Shown here: positions 15,411 through 22,576 of the stretch, piece after piece
Position numbering within the stretch: position 1 is the stretch's first letter
Layout: every line of letters begins with the position of its first letter
Source of the DNA: Nitrososphaeraceae archaeon
GTDB taxonomy: Archaea; Thermoproteota; Nitrososphaeria; Nitrososphaerales; Nitrososphaeraceae
Direction: 5' to 3'
Length of the DNA stretch: 42,066 nt
Assembly (NCBI GenBank): GCA_025923455.1
Contig: JAICFW010000104.1
Span: forward strand, 1 to 42,066
Position numbers and translations under genes: made by a program
The notes under the pieces: model-generated
What the model was told of the DNA's origin: nothing
Database searches by the model: none
What the model saw: the letters and a program-made list of their open reading frames with translations, nothing else

Positions 15411-17558
15411 TTGTCAGAAGATAATGTTATGGGCGTCCAAGGTTATCAACTTGTAATTTGTGAAAAACCACTGGCTGCCAAGAGGATATCCCAGGTATTG
15501 GGATCTAAAAATATTATAGAGAAAAAACATTCTCATGGTATAGTTGTTTTTGAGATTACTTCTGATAAGAATCAGCGATATATAGTATGTTCCGCACTAG
15601 GTCATATGTATAGTTTAATTCCATTGGAGAAAAATCGAAAAAAATATCCAATATATGAAACGGTATGGTCTCCAAGACAATCGACTATTGTGAACGAAAA
15701 TAAGAGAATCATGGAGACTTTGAAAGTCATATCAAGGATTTCTGAAGGTGCTTCTGGATTCATACATGCATGTGACTACGACCTTGAAGGCGAGTTAATT
15801 GGCTATAACATACTTGAACATGCTTGTAAACACAAGTATGAACAGTCACAGAGGGCAAAATTTTCTTCGCTTACTGATTCAGAAATAAATCAATCATTTA
15901 GTAATTTACAACGAACCGATATTAGAGTAGCTGAAGCAGGAAAGGCCAGACATCTTGTAGATTTTATTTTTGGGATTAATCTATCAAGGGCATTGGTTAG
16001 TTGTTTGACTGTTGCCAATCAAGATAACAGATATCACAATTTAAGCATTGGAAGAGTTCAGGGCCCTACTTTAGGATTTATGGTGGATAAAGAAATAAAG
16101 ATTAGGAAACATATTCCAGATCCGGTATGGCATGTTAGTGGAAAATTTCAGAAAGATAACTCTTCTTTCCAGGCAAATCTGAGAAATGCAGTACATAAAC
16201 TTTCGGAAATTCAAGAAATATTAGCTGCATGTAAAAATCAAAAAGGCACTATCAAGAAAATTATAAACCAGAACAAGAAGGTTAATCCCCCTACACCATT
16301 CAATCTAAGTGATCTGCAAAAAGAGGCCTTTAGAATATTAAAACTGTCTCCGTCCATGACCCTTTCAGTAGCTGAGTCTCTCTACCTGGCGGCACTAATT
16401 TCATATCCACGCACATCTAGTAAAAGACTTCCGCCTTCCATAGGATATAAAAAAATTCTAGATTTATTAAGCACAAATTATCCCACAGTGGATAAAAGAA
16501 CAATACGAGAATTGTTGACTCAAAAACATTTGGTGCCCTATCAAGGTATTGAAGAAGATCCGGCTCATCCAGCTATTTATCCTACAGGTACAAAACACAA
16601 AAAACTAAGTAGCCTCCAGAATAAAATTCTAGGCTTGATAATTAAGAGATTTTTGGCCACGTTCGGAGATAGTGCTGCGACCAATTTTACCGAAGTTACT
16701 ATTGATGTGAATAGACATGATTTTATTGCGAACGGAAATACAATTTTGAATTACGGTTGGATTCCTATTTATGAACCATTTTTTAGTATCAAAGAAACGA
16801 GTTTGCCCCACTTTGTCAAGGGTGATTCCGTAGAAGTAAATGAAGTTACTGCAGTAGAGGATTTTATCAAACCACTTGCAAGATATAATCAGGCAAGTCT
16901 ATTAAATAAAATGGAAATTGAAGGGATTGGAACAAAATCTACCAGGGCTGAAACAATCAATTTATTAATAAAACGCAAGTATATTGTTCAAGACAATATT
17001 GGATTAGAACCTACTGAATTAGGCTTTACAATTATTGATACAATGAAAAAATTTATTCCAGATATTGTTACTACAAAATTATCTACCTTCTTGGAGTCCA
17101 GCATTAAAAGAGTAGAAGGAGGAGAGCTTGATATTATTAACCTTCAGAGATATCTAGAAAAATCCTTAATCTATCCTCTAAAAAAGATTAAAATAAATGA
17201 ACTAGCGATTGGCAATGAGATAAAAAATGGACTTGCTACTTCAGAAGACAAATGGTCATTAGGTAAATGTCCAAAATGTCACATAGGAGAAATGGTCTTG
17301 ATTAAAAGCAATAAGACCCATAAACGATTTCTGGCCTGCTCTAAATTTAGAGTAACTGGATGTAATGCAATTACTCTAGTTCCTCAATTTGGCTTGATAA
17401 AAAAAAGTAATGGAATTTGTACTTGTGGATGGCCAATCTTAAATGTAATGTTCAAAAGAAAACGGACATGGAAAATTTGTGTGAATAGAAGTTGCCGAGA
17501 AAATCGATCATATAAAATGGAAAGTCATCGCAATTTAGATCCAAATACATCAATATAA
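15411..17558 (+). CDS. topA: DNA topoisomerase IA
   Basis: Relaxes negative supercoils by a transient 5'-phosphotyrosine break. A TOPRIM domain starts at about residue 11 (QLVICEKPLAAKRISQVLG) with the metal motif CDYDLEGELIGYN at about 121-133. The catalytic Tyr332 is in ALISYPRTSSKRLP. GRVQGPTLGFMVD and GIGTKSTRAETINLL are standard type IA motifs. The C-terminus (about 614-715) carries zinc-finger cysteines (CPKCHIGEM...CSKF...GCNAIT, then CTCGWP...CVNRSC). Length 715. The track start is TTG; an ATG at 15429 is an alternative, and an AT-rich box (aaattatta, 15382-15390) about 25 nt before the TTG supports the longer form. Its 3' end overlaps the convergent nitrilase gene by 34 bp. Confidence 0.95.
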   Translation: MSEDNVMGVQGYQLVICEKPLAAKRISQVLGSKNIIEKKHSHGIVVFEITSDKNQRYIVCSALGHMYSLIPLEKNRKKYPIYETVWSPRQSTIVNENKRIMETLKVISRISEGASGFIHACDYDLEGELIGYNILEHACKHKYEQSQRAKFSSLTDSEINQSFSNLQRTDIRVAEAGKARHLVDFIFGINLSRALVSCLTVANQDNRYHNLSIGRVQGPTLGFMVDKEIKIRKHIPDPVWHVSGKFQKDNSSFQANLRNAVHKLSEIQEILAACKNQKGTIKKIINQNKKVNPPTPFNLSDLQKEAFRILKLSPSMTLSVAESLYLAALISYPRTSSKRLPPSIGYKKILDLLSTNYPTVDKRTIRELLTQKHLVPYQGIEEDPAHPAIYPTGTKHKKLSSLQNKILGLIIKRFLATFGDSAATNFTEVTIDVNRHDFIANGNTILNYGWIPIYEPFFSIKETSLPHFVKGDSVEVNEVTAVEDFIKPLARYNQASLLNKMEIEGIGTKSTRAETINLLIKRKYIVQDNIGLEPTELGFTIIDTMKKFIPDIVTTKLSTFLESSIKRVEGGELDIINLQRYLEKSLIYPLKKIKINELAIGNEIKNGLATSEDKWSLGKCPKCHIGEMVLIKSNKTHKRFLACSKFRVTGCNAITLVPQFGLIKKSNGICTCGWPILNVMFKRKRTWKICVNRSCRENRSYKMESHRNLDPNTSI

Positions 17559-18382
17559 TTTCGGTATACATCAGTTCGTCTATTCGTCAAAAGTGGAAGT
17601 GTTCTTCTTGTGGTATCTATTTTTGAGCAATCAATATCGATAAATTCAATTCCTTCTCGATTTTCCATATCTACTATGGTAGCACCGAATGGATCGACCG
17701 CCATACTATGTCCACAATAAATATTACCAACTTGATTAGGTGCAAGCACATAAACACCGTTTTCTATTGCTCTTGCTTTAACCATAATTTCCCAGTGTTC
17801 TCTCTTCATAAATCCAGCTACCCAAGCTGAGGGTGATACTAGTATATTAGCCCCATTGACGGTTAGAATTCTGGAAATCTCTGGAAATCGCATGTCGTAA
17901 CAGATGAGCAATCCCAGTTTTCCAACGGATGTTTTACTCGGTTTTTCAATAATACTTCCTGCTAGTAACTTTTTAGATTCTTTGAATCCTAACGCATCAT
18001 AAAGATGGACTTTTCTATAAATGGTTTGTAGTTTTCCAAGCTCATTAATTATTACACCTGTATCAAAAACCTTATGATTCTTGTCATTGGTATTAATAAT
18101 TTCATACAACGTTGCGATTACAGTTATTCTGTTTTGTTTAGCCGAATTTGACAATGTTGACACAAAATTACCAGTGATTTTCTCGGCAATTTTGTGCAAT
18201 AATTTTGACTTTTGTTCAGGTGGAGAATATGCCATCTGAAATTCTGGAAAGCAGATTAATCGAGCCTTTTTCTTGGATGCTTCATTTATTAATTTCAGTG
18301 AGTGAGCCAGATTAAGTTCCTTGTCTACAGAAGATTTCATTTGAACTATAGCAGCTTTGAATTTTTTTTTCATCGAGGTCAC
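17525..18382 (-). CDS. carbon-nitrogen hydrolase (nitrilase superfamily amidase)
   Basis: A 285-residue protein with the complete Glu-Lys-Cys triad: E47 in CFPEFQM, K124 in YRKVHLYDA and C161 in LLICYDMRFPE. Members hydrolyse small amides such as deaminated glutathione, omega-amidase substrates or N-carbamoyl compounds; the sequence seen here (RREHW-type segment FMKREHWEIMVKARAIEN, then GHSMAVDPFG) suits the Nit1/omega-amidase branch, but the substrate cannot be set from sequence. The last 34 bp overlap the end of topA on the opposite strand, so the two 3' ends are antisense. A small Cys-rich ORF lies 48 bp upstream on the same strand. Confidence 0.9.
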   Translation of the reverse strand: MTSMKKKFKAAIVQMKSSVDKELNLAHSLKLINEASKKKARLICFPEFQMAYSPPEQKSKLLHKIAEKITGNFVSTLSNSAKQNRITVIATLYEIINTNDKNHKVFDTGVIINELGKLQTIYRKVHLYDALGFKESKKLLAGSIIEKPSKTSVGKLGLLICYDMRFPEISRILTVNGANILVSPSAWVAGFMKREHWEIMVKARAIENGVYVLAPNQVGNIYCGHSMAVDPFGATIVDMENREGIEFIDIDCSKIDTTRRTLPLLTNRRTDVYRNYIDVFGSKLR

Positions 18383-18430
18383 CTTATTTTAAATTAAAAT
18401 TATTGATCGAAAGGTTAGTGAACAAAATGA

Positions 18431-18640
18431 TCAATCCTTTTCGGCGGAATATGCATGTTTCTTGTGCGAATATCCCCTTTCTTCCAAGAATCCCCAATTT
18501 TTACCACATATAACACAGGTAATCCGGTTTTCAATTTTGATTAATTCCAACTCATAGTGGCTACAACGAATTTGGTACTCCTTCTTCATGGAATCCATTT
18601 CTCTCAAAGTGTCTATGTGTCTAACAGAATTTTCCGTCAT
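18431..18640 (-). CDS. small Cys/His-containing protein, unknown
   Basis: A 69-residue ORF upstream of the nitrilase gene on the same strand (48-bp gap). Residues 25-45 read RCSHYELELIKIENRITCVICG, so C26, H28, C42 and C45 could bind one zinc. The rest is charged. I do not recognise the family. The Cys pattern, the same-strand context and the lack of a competing gene on the other strand argue for a real gene; an internal ATG (MKKEYQ) could be the true start. A short fortuitous ORF remains possible. Confidence 0.45.
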   Translation of the reverse strand: MTENSVRHIDTLREMDSMKKEYQIRCSHYELELIKIENRITCVICGKNWGFLEERGYSHKKHAYSAEKD

Positions 18641-18764
18641 ATACTAGGAATACTTGATTTGATTACTTTTATCTTTCTTTTGATTTTCACGTCTAAACTA
18701 ATTTTGTCTAACCTTTTAAGATAATAAAGCCAATTGCCTCTAGAACCGAGAAAGTTTGATAAAT

Positions 18765-18893
18765 ATGGTTGGGGAAAAATACCATATGAAGAAATGTCCC
18801 ATTTGCGGCTGTACACAACATAGGCTATTTGGCTGTGGTAGTCATTGGCTAAGACACAAAAGATCAAGCAGTGGATCCTGTGTAGAGAAATAA
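18765..18893 (+). CDS. 42-aa Cys/His-rich microprotein (too short for the ORF track)
   Basis: ATG at 18765 opens a 42-codon frame ending TAA at 18893. The product has KKCPICGCTQHRLFGCG followed by SHWLRHKRSSSGSC, giving Cys 11, 14, 16, 24 and 39 and His 19, 27 and 31 as possible metal ligands. CPICG is a classic zinc-knuckle turn and the composition is far from random for this AT-rich DNA. It lies alone between divergent (18640) and convergent (18901) minus-strand genes. Family unknown; a nucleic-acid or protein-binding zinc microprotein is plausible. The minus ORF 18637-18867 is treated as its shadow. Confidence 0.55.
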   Translation: MVGEKYHMKKCPICGCTQHRLFGCGSHWLRHKRSSSGSCVEK

Positions 18894-18900
18894 TTTTGAA

Positions 18901-19521
18901 CTATTTTATTTCATATAACGCTATTGATAGTTTTAATGCCATAGTATCATCTGTTTTTTCGGCTAGTGGCAGAATGTATTTTTGAGTCTCTTCCTTATAA
19001 CGCAACGCCTTTTCCTTTTTTCTGTCATTTTTCAAGAAACGGACATTGTCCAAACGGTCAGCTAGTTTAATGAATCTAGGCATCTTTGGACCTTTTGAAA
19101 TATTTTCGAAATAGTTGACAAGTAATTTTTCTCTGTTATCTTCATTGGTTTTTGGTTCGGTTAAGATCCTAATTGTATCATAAATGCTATCACCAAAATT
19201 TGATCTCAAATCCTCAACAACCGCACTATCCTCCTTGCTTTTTTCAATGGCGTCGTGTAGAATTGCTGCACAGATTGTATCTACGTCATGAACCTTTAAT
19301 TCGTCAGATAATATCAGTGCTACCTTCATGGCATGGTTGATGTATGGCTCATGGCTTTCATTTCTAAATATACCCGAATAAGCACTAGCTGCAAAACCAA
19401 AGGCCTTGGTAATCTTGACAACATCGTTAAGATTATCCCCGAATGGTTGAATTAACCTGGAAAAAGCTATCTTTGTAAAATTATTTAAATTCCATTGCAT
19501 TTGACTCAACCAGTTAACCAA
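18901..19521 (-). CDS. HD-domain hydrolase, MESH1/SpoT-like
   Basis: A 206-residue protein with a RelA/SpoT-type HD domain: H63 in EPYINHAMKVALIL, H89-D90 in AAILHDAIEKS and D155 in RFIKLADRLDNVRFL, with FGDSIYDTIRILTEP between. These match the metal ligands of MESH1, which hydrolyses (p)ppGpp and NADPH in animals. In SpoT and MESH1 the HD is followed by Glu-Asp; here it is Glu-Lys, so the chemistry may differ. No ppGpp synthetase domain is present. The track start is TTG at 19521, but the TATA-like ATTTAAAAATA sits only about 14 nt before it; ATG at 19500 (MQWNL) is about 35 nt away and fits better. Converges with the 42-aa ORF, 7 bp apart. Confidence 0.82.
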   Translation of the reverse strand: MVNWLSQMQWNLNNFTKIAFSRLIQPFGDNLNDVVKITKAFGFAASAYSGIFRNESHEPYINHAMKVALILSDELKVHDVDTICAAILHDAIEKSKEDSAVVEDLRSNFGDSIYDTIRILTEPKTNEDNREKLLVNYFENISKGPKMPRFIKLADRLDNVRFLKNDRKKEKALRYKEETQKYILPLAEKTDDTMALKLSIALYEIK

Positions 19522-19611
19522 TCAATTATTTTTAAATAGTTTCTAAAGTATGCTAAATTTGAATCTACTACTCCATTCTTATTCTTACTGGATTCTGTAC
19601 AAATATGGAAT

Positions 19612-19977
19612 ATGAGCAAGACTGAAACGAATGAACTTGAGTGGTATTTCAGGGACCTTTTATTCAGAAATCATAACAAAGGGATATTACAATTAGAAAT
19701 AGAAAGTATCCCATCTAAAATGGTTGAAACTTATTTTAGATATAGAAATGAAGAATTTGGTCATATTTCTTCGATATTAGAAATAGTACTGGAAAATCTA
19801 GTATCGTCAAAACTCATAGAACGTCTAGATAATTTAGTAAGTATTAGGGATGGAATTTCTCGCTTACAATGTAGTAAATGCTATTACATCTGTTATCTTG
19901 GAAATCTAGAAGTAAAATCTTGTTTGAGATGTCAAAGTAACGAATTGGTTGTCTTCCCAAAAAAACGCTTACCCTGA
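19612..19977 (+). CDS. zinc-ribbon protein of unknown function
   Basis: A 121-residue protein. The first 85 residues look helical and could form a winged-helix-like unit (SSILEIVLENLVSSKLIERLDNLVSIRDG ends in a typical beta-wing). The C-terminus is a zinc ribbon, CSKCYYICYLGNLEVKSCLRC. The combination suggests a small DNA- or RNA-binding protein, but I do not recognise the family. It is the first gene of a plus-strand run leading to the Sm-like protein and tgtA, 111 bp ahead of the former. Confidence 0.7.
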   Translation: MSKTETNELEWYFRDLLFRNHNKGILQLEIESIPSKMVETYFRYRNEEFGHISSILEIVLENLVSSKLIERLDNLVSIRDGISRLQCSKCYYICYLGNLEVKSCLRCQSNELVVFPKKRLP

Positions 19978-20088
19978 GTAGCTTGCTACCTTAGAAAATG
20001 GATAAACAGAAAGATGAACCTGACTTTGGCTCGAAGGCATTATTGAAACTCATATATAGAACTTTGGGAAACATTCCTAGTTGAAAAA

Positions 20089-20502
20089 ATGTCTGCTTTA
20101 ACCATAAGGAAGTTTTATGAAGAAATACTTCAGTTCGTAGGAAAGAAAGTTTTGATAGAGACATCTTATGACAAGAATTATAGCGGAACCTTAAGCGCTA
20201 TCGACGAAAGATTAGATACAGTTCTAGAAAATTTAGAAGGTCAAGGAATACTGAGAATTATTATAAATGGAACTTTTGTGAAAGAGATAAAGCTTCTGGA
20301 GAAGCCTTTTGATCTTAAGGGTCTTGCAGATCGTCTATCAAGAGTATTTCCAGGACTAGTAAAAATCAGAGATGACGTCAAGGCGATAATTGTGATGGAT
20401 AAAATTAAGGTAACCGAACATGGCATAGAAGAAGGTTCCGGACTGGCAGCTGATAGGGTAAAGTCAATCTATGATGAATTCGTGAGGGAGTTCAAGAAGT
20501 AG
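20089..20502 (+). CDS. Sm-like archaeal protein with C-terminal extension (SmAP3-like)
   Basis: A 137-residue protein. Residues about 13-72 form the Sm fold: Sm1 FVGKKVLIETSYDKNYSGTL...LDTVLENL and a divergent Sm2 around IIINGTFVKEIKLLE. Residues 73-137 are an extra domain (PFDLKGLADRLSRVFPGLVKI...VMDKIKVTEHG), as in the two-domain SmAP3 group. Sm-like proteins form hexameric or heptameric rings that bind U-rich RNA. Its stop lies 2 bp before the TTG of tgtA, so the two are probably translated together, hinting at a role in tRNA handling; that link is inference. Confidence 0.8.
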   Translation: MSALTIRKFYEEILQFVGKKVLIETSYDKNYSGTLSAIDERLDTVLENLEGQGILRIIINGTFVKEIKLLEKPFDLKGLADRLSRVFPGLVKIRDDVKAIIVMDKIKVTEHGIEEGSGLAADRVKSIYDEFVREFKK

Positions 20503-20504
20503 AT

Positions 20505-22049
20505 TTGTTATTTGAGGTCAGGTATTCTGACCTAGCAGGAAGGATAGGAAAAATTAAAACCCCTAGTGGGACTTTTGAAACTCCTGCCTTTATACCTGTT
20601 ATCCATCCTGTTTCACAATCTGTAGATATAGATTTTTTAAAGAAATTAGGTTTTGAGGCCGTTATTACAAATGCGTATATCACGTTAAAGAAATATGGTA
20701 ATCTTGCACGAGAAAAGGGTATTCATGAAATAATAAATTTTGATGGCCCAATAATGACAGATTCAGGTGGCTACCAAGTGCTGGAATATGGTTCTATTGA
20801 GCCAGAGCCTTCGTATATTGCTCAATTTGAAAACGATATTAAAAGTGATATCTGTGTACCTCTTGACAAGCCAACTGGATATGGACTGAGGTATGATGTA
20901 GCAGAAAAGTATGTTAACGAGACTATAAAAAATTCCCAAGAAACTTTGAATCTTATCAAGAGTAACAATGAAAGAAACTCTGTTTGGGTAGGTCCGGTGC
21001 AGGGAGCAGAACATCTAGATTTGGTAAAAAGATCAGCTGGACAACTTGATGAAATGGGTTATGAGATGTTGGCTCTTGGAAGTCCAGTGCAATTGCTAGA
21101 ATCATACGAATTTGCGATTTTGGCGGAAATGATAGCAGCTCTTAAATCAAAGGTTATGTCGAAGCCTATTCATCTCTTCGGAGCAGGACATCCTTTAACG
21201 ATACCATTAGCAGTAGCATTAGGATGTGATACTTTTGATTCTGCTTCCTACGTACTATATGCAAGAGATAACAGATACATGCATGCAAACGGTACTTCAA
21301 GATTGGATAAACTGTCATATCTTTCATGTCAATGCCCAATTTGCATCAATATGACAGTTAAGGAATTTGTTGAACTAGAATATGAAGAAAGAATTGACAA
21401 ATTAGCCAAACATAATCTTTATGTATTGAGGGGAGAGGTCTTGTCTGTAAAACAGGCTATCATGGAAGGAAGACTGTGGGAATATGTCGGGCAAAAGGCA
21501 CGTGCTCATCCCAAATTAATGGAGGCCTTTAAACTATTTCTCAATTACAAGTATTTAGAAGATGGTACTCCGGTGTTCAAGAAAAAAGCGATATTTTTTA
21601 TAGAAACAATCGATCAATATCGACCAGAGGCATCTAGAATAAGAAAGGTCTTTGATTCATTTAGGACAAATAAGAAAAAAATAATTCTATTTCCGGACAC
21701 ACAGGTTTCCCCATTTTATGCTTCTCATGAGTATCATAAACTGTCCAGTAAATTTTCAGACTATCAGATTTGTGCTTATAATCCGTTTATTGGTATCATC
21801 CCGGCTGAAATTTCGGATATCTATCCAGCTGCTCATAACCTTATTTCAAAGAAAAAATTAAACATTCATAGTGTGAAAGACTATCCTACTTTTGTTAGCT
21901 CTTTTGAAAAATTTCTTTCACATAGTTATTTTGATGATGTCATAGTAGTTGCTGATGAATTCATGCAGGGAATAGTTCATCAAACTAATTTAGAATTTAA
22001 GAATCTAAGGATTATTGAATATAACGATGACGTAATTGAACAGATTTAA
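20505..22049 (+). CDS. tgtA: archaeosine tRNA-guanine(15) transglycosylase
   Basis: Exchanges guanine-15 in the tRNA D-loop for preQ0, the first step of archaeosine synthesis. The catalytic barrel (about 1-345) shows TPAFIPVIHPVSQSVD, the nucleophile region PIMTDSGGYQVLEYG (Asp near 86-87), FGAGHPLTIPLAVALG, and the zinc site CQCPICI...H. Residues about 360-514 form the accessory C-terminal region (FIETIDQYRPEASRIRKVF). At 514 residues it is shorter than the roughly 580-residue euryarchaeal enzymes and I see no PUA domain at its end, so that module is either absent or in another protein. Start TTG at 20505, immediately after the Sm-like gene. Confidence 0.93.
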   Translation: MLFEVRYSDLAGRIGKIKTPSGTFETPAFIPVIHPVSQSVDIDFLKKLGFEAVITNAYITLKKYGNLAREKGIHEIINFDGPIMTDSGGYQVLEYGSIEPEPSYIAQFENDIKSDICVPLDKPTGYGLRYDVAEKYVNETIKNSQETLNLIKSNNERNSVWVGPVQGAEHLDLVKRSAGQLDEMGYEMLALGSPVQLLESYEFAILAEMIAALKSKVMSKPIHLFGAGHPLTIPLAVALGCDTFDSASYVLYARDNRYMHANGTSRLDKLSYLSCQCPICINMTVKEFVELEYEERIDKLAKHNLYVLRGEVLSVKQAIMEGRLWEYVGQKARAHPKLMEAFKLFLNYKYLEDGTPVFKKKAIFFIETIDQYRPEASRIRKVFDSFRTNKKKIILFPDTQVSPFYASHEYHKLSSKFSDYQICAYNPFIGIIPAEISDIYPAAHNLISKKKLNIHSVKDYPTFVSSFEKFLSHSYFDDVIVVADEFMQGIVHQTNLEFKNLRIIEYNDDVIEQI

Positions 22050-22131
22050 TCATCAAATTCCTCTAGACCACCACTTAATTTTCATTTAGTTTTTGCTTAA
22101 ATATGAGAAATAAATATGATAATTAATAAAA

Positions 22132-22539
22132 TTGGGAATTGACTATGAGTTCATTTATGGTTTTAGTGAGGAATTACTAAATCTAGATAGTTCCCTTCGT
22201 TGGATTGGTATTTCAAACAAGTATGGCGTCTTAATCAATGTAGAACAGCGAGAGGGGTTAAAACCATTAATGTCAGAAGAGGAGAGCGAGGAATATGCGG
22301 CTGCTGCCGTGTCAAGGTACAGGACAAGGGTTAAATTTCAATCTAAAATTGGAAAACTAAATTATGCTGTTGGAAGATACGAAAATGTAACTAGGATTAC
22401 TGTTCCCATAAGTAACGACTATTTTCTCCTGCTAACAATTGATAAGGAGAAAAACTATGATGACCTTATCAATAAGATGATAATTCCATTTATTGCCAAG
22501 AACAGGAACAAATTTCATTTTGAGGATACAAATGATTGA
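22132..22539 (+). CDS. conserved small protein, possibly DUF6659-like
   Basis: A 135-residue protein starting with TTG, preceded by a TATA-like CTTAAATATG about 30 nt upstream. It shows LLNLDSSLRWIGISNKYGVL, then REGLKPLMSEEESEEYAAAAV and a hydrophobic strand-rich end (ITVPISNDYFLLLTID). I associate the combination of a leading helix, an I-G-xx-N-xx-G strand and REGLKPL with a family common in Nitrososphaeria (from memory, DUF6659); the assignment is tentative. The fold looks like alternating helices and a PAS/roadblock-like sheet. No catalytic residues are evident and no function is known. Confidence 0.65.
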   Translation: MGIDYEFIYGFSEELLNLDSSLRWIGISNKYGVLINVEQREGLKPLMSEEESEEYAAAAVSRYRTRVKFQSKIGKLNYAVGRYENVTRITVPISNDYFLLLTIDKEKNYDDLINKMIIPFIAKNRNKFHFEDTND

Positions 22540-22576
22540 TTCTATCTAGTTCTCGTTATTCTCAACACTTTAAAAA

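Noticed and set aside
18637-18867. 76-aa minus ORF
   Set aside because: Overlaps the better-supported 42-aa Cys/His ORF and has no motif or conserved look.
19998-20084. 28-codon plus ORF (MDKQKDEPDFGSKALL...) ending 4 bp before the Sm-like gene
   Set aside because: Well placed for coupling, but too short and without any motif; could be chance. Worth only a conservation check.
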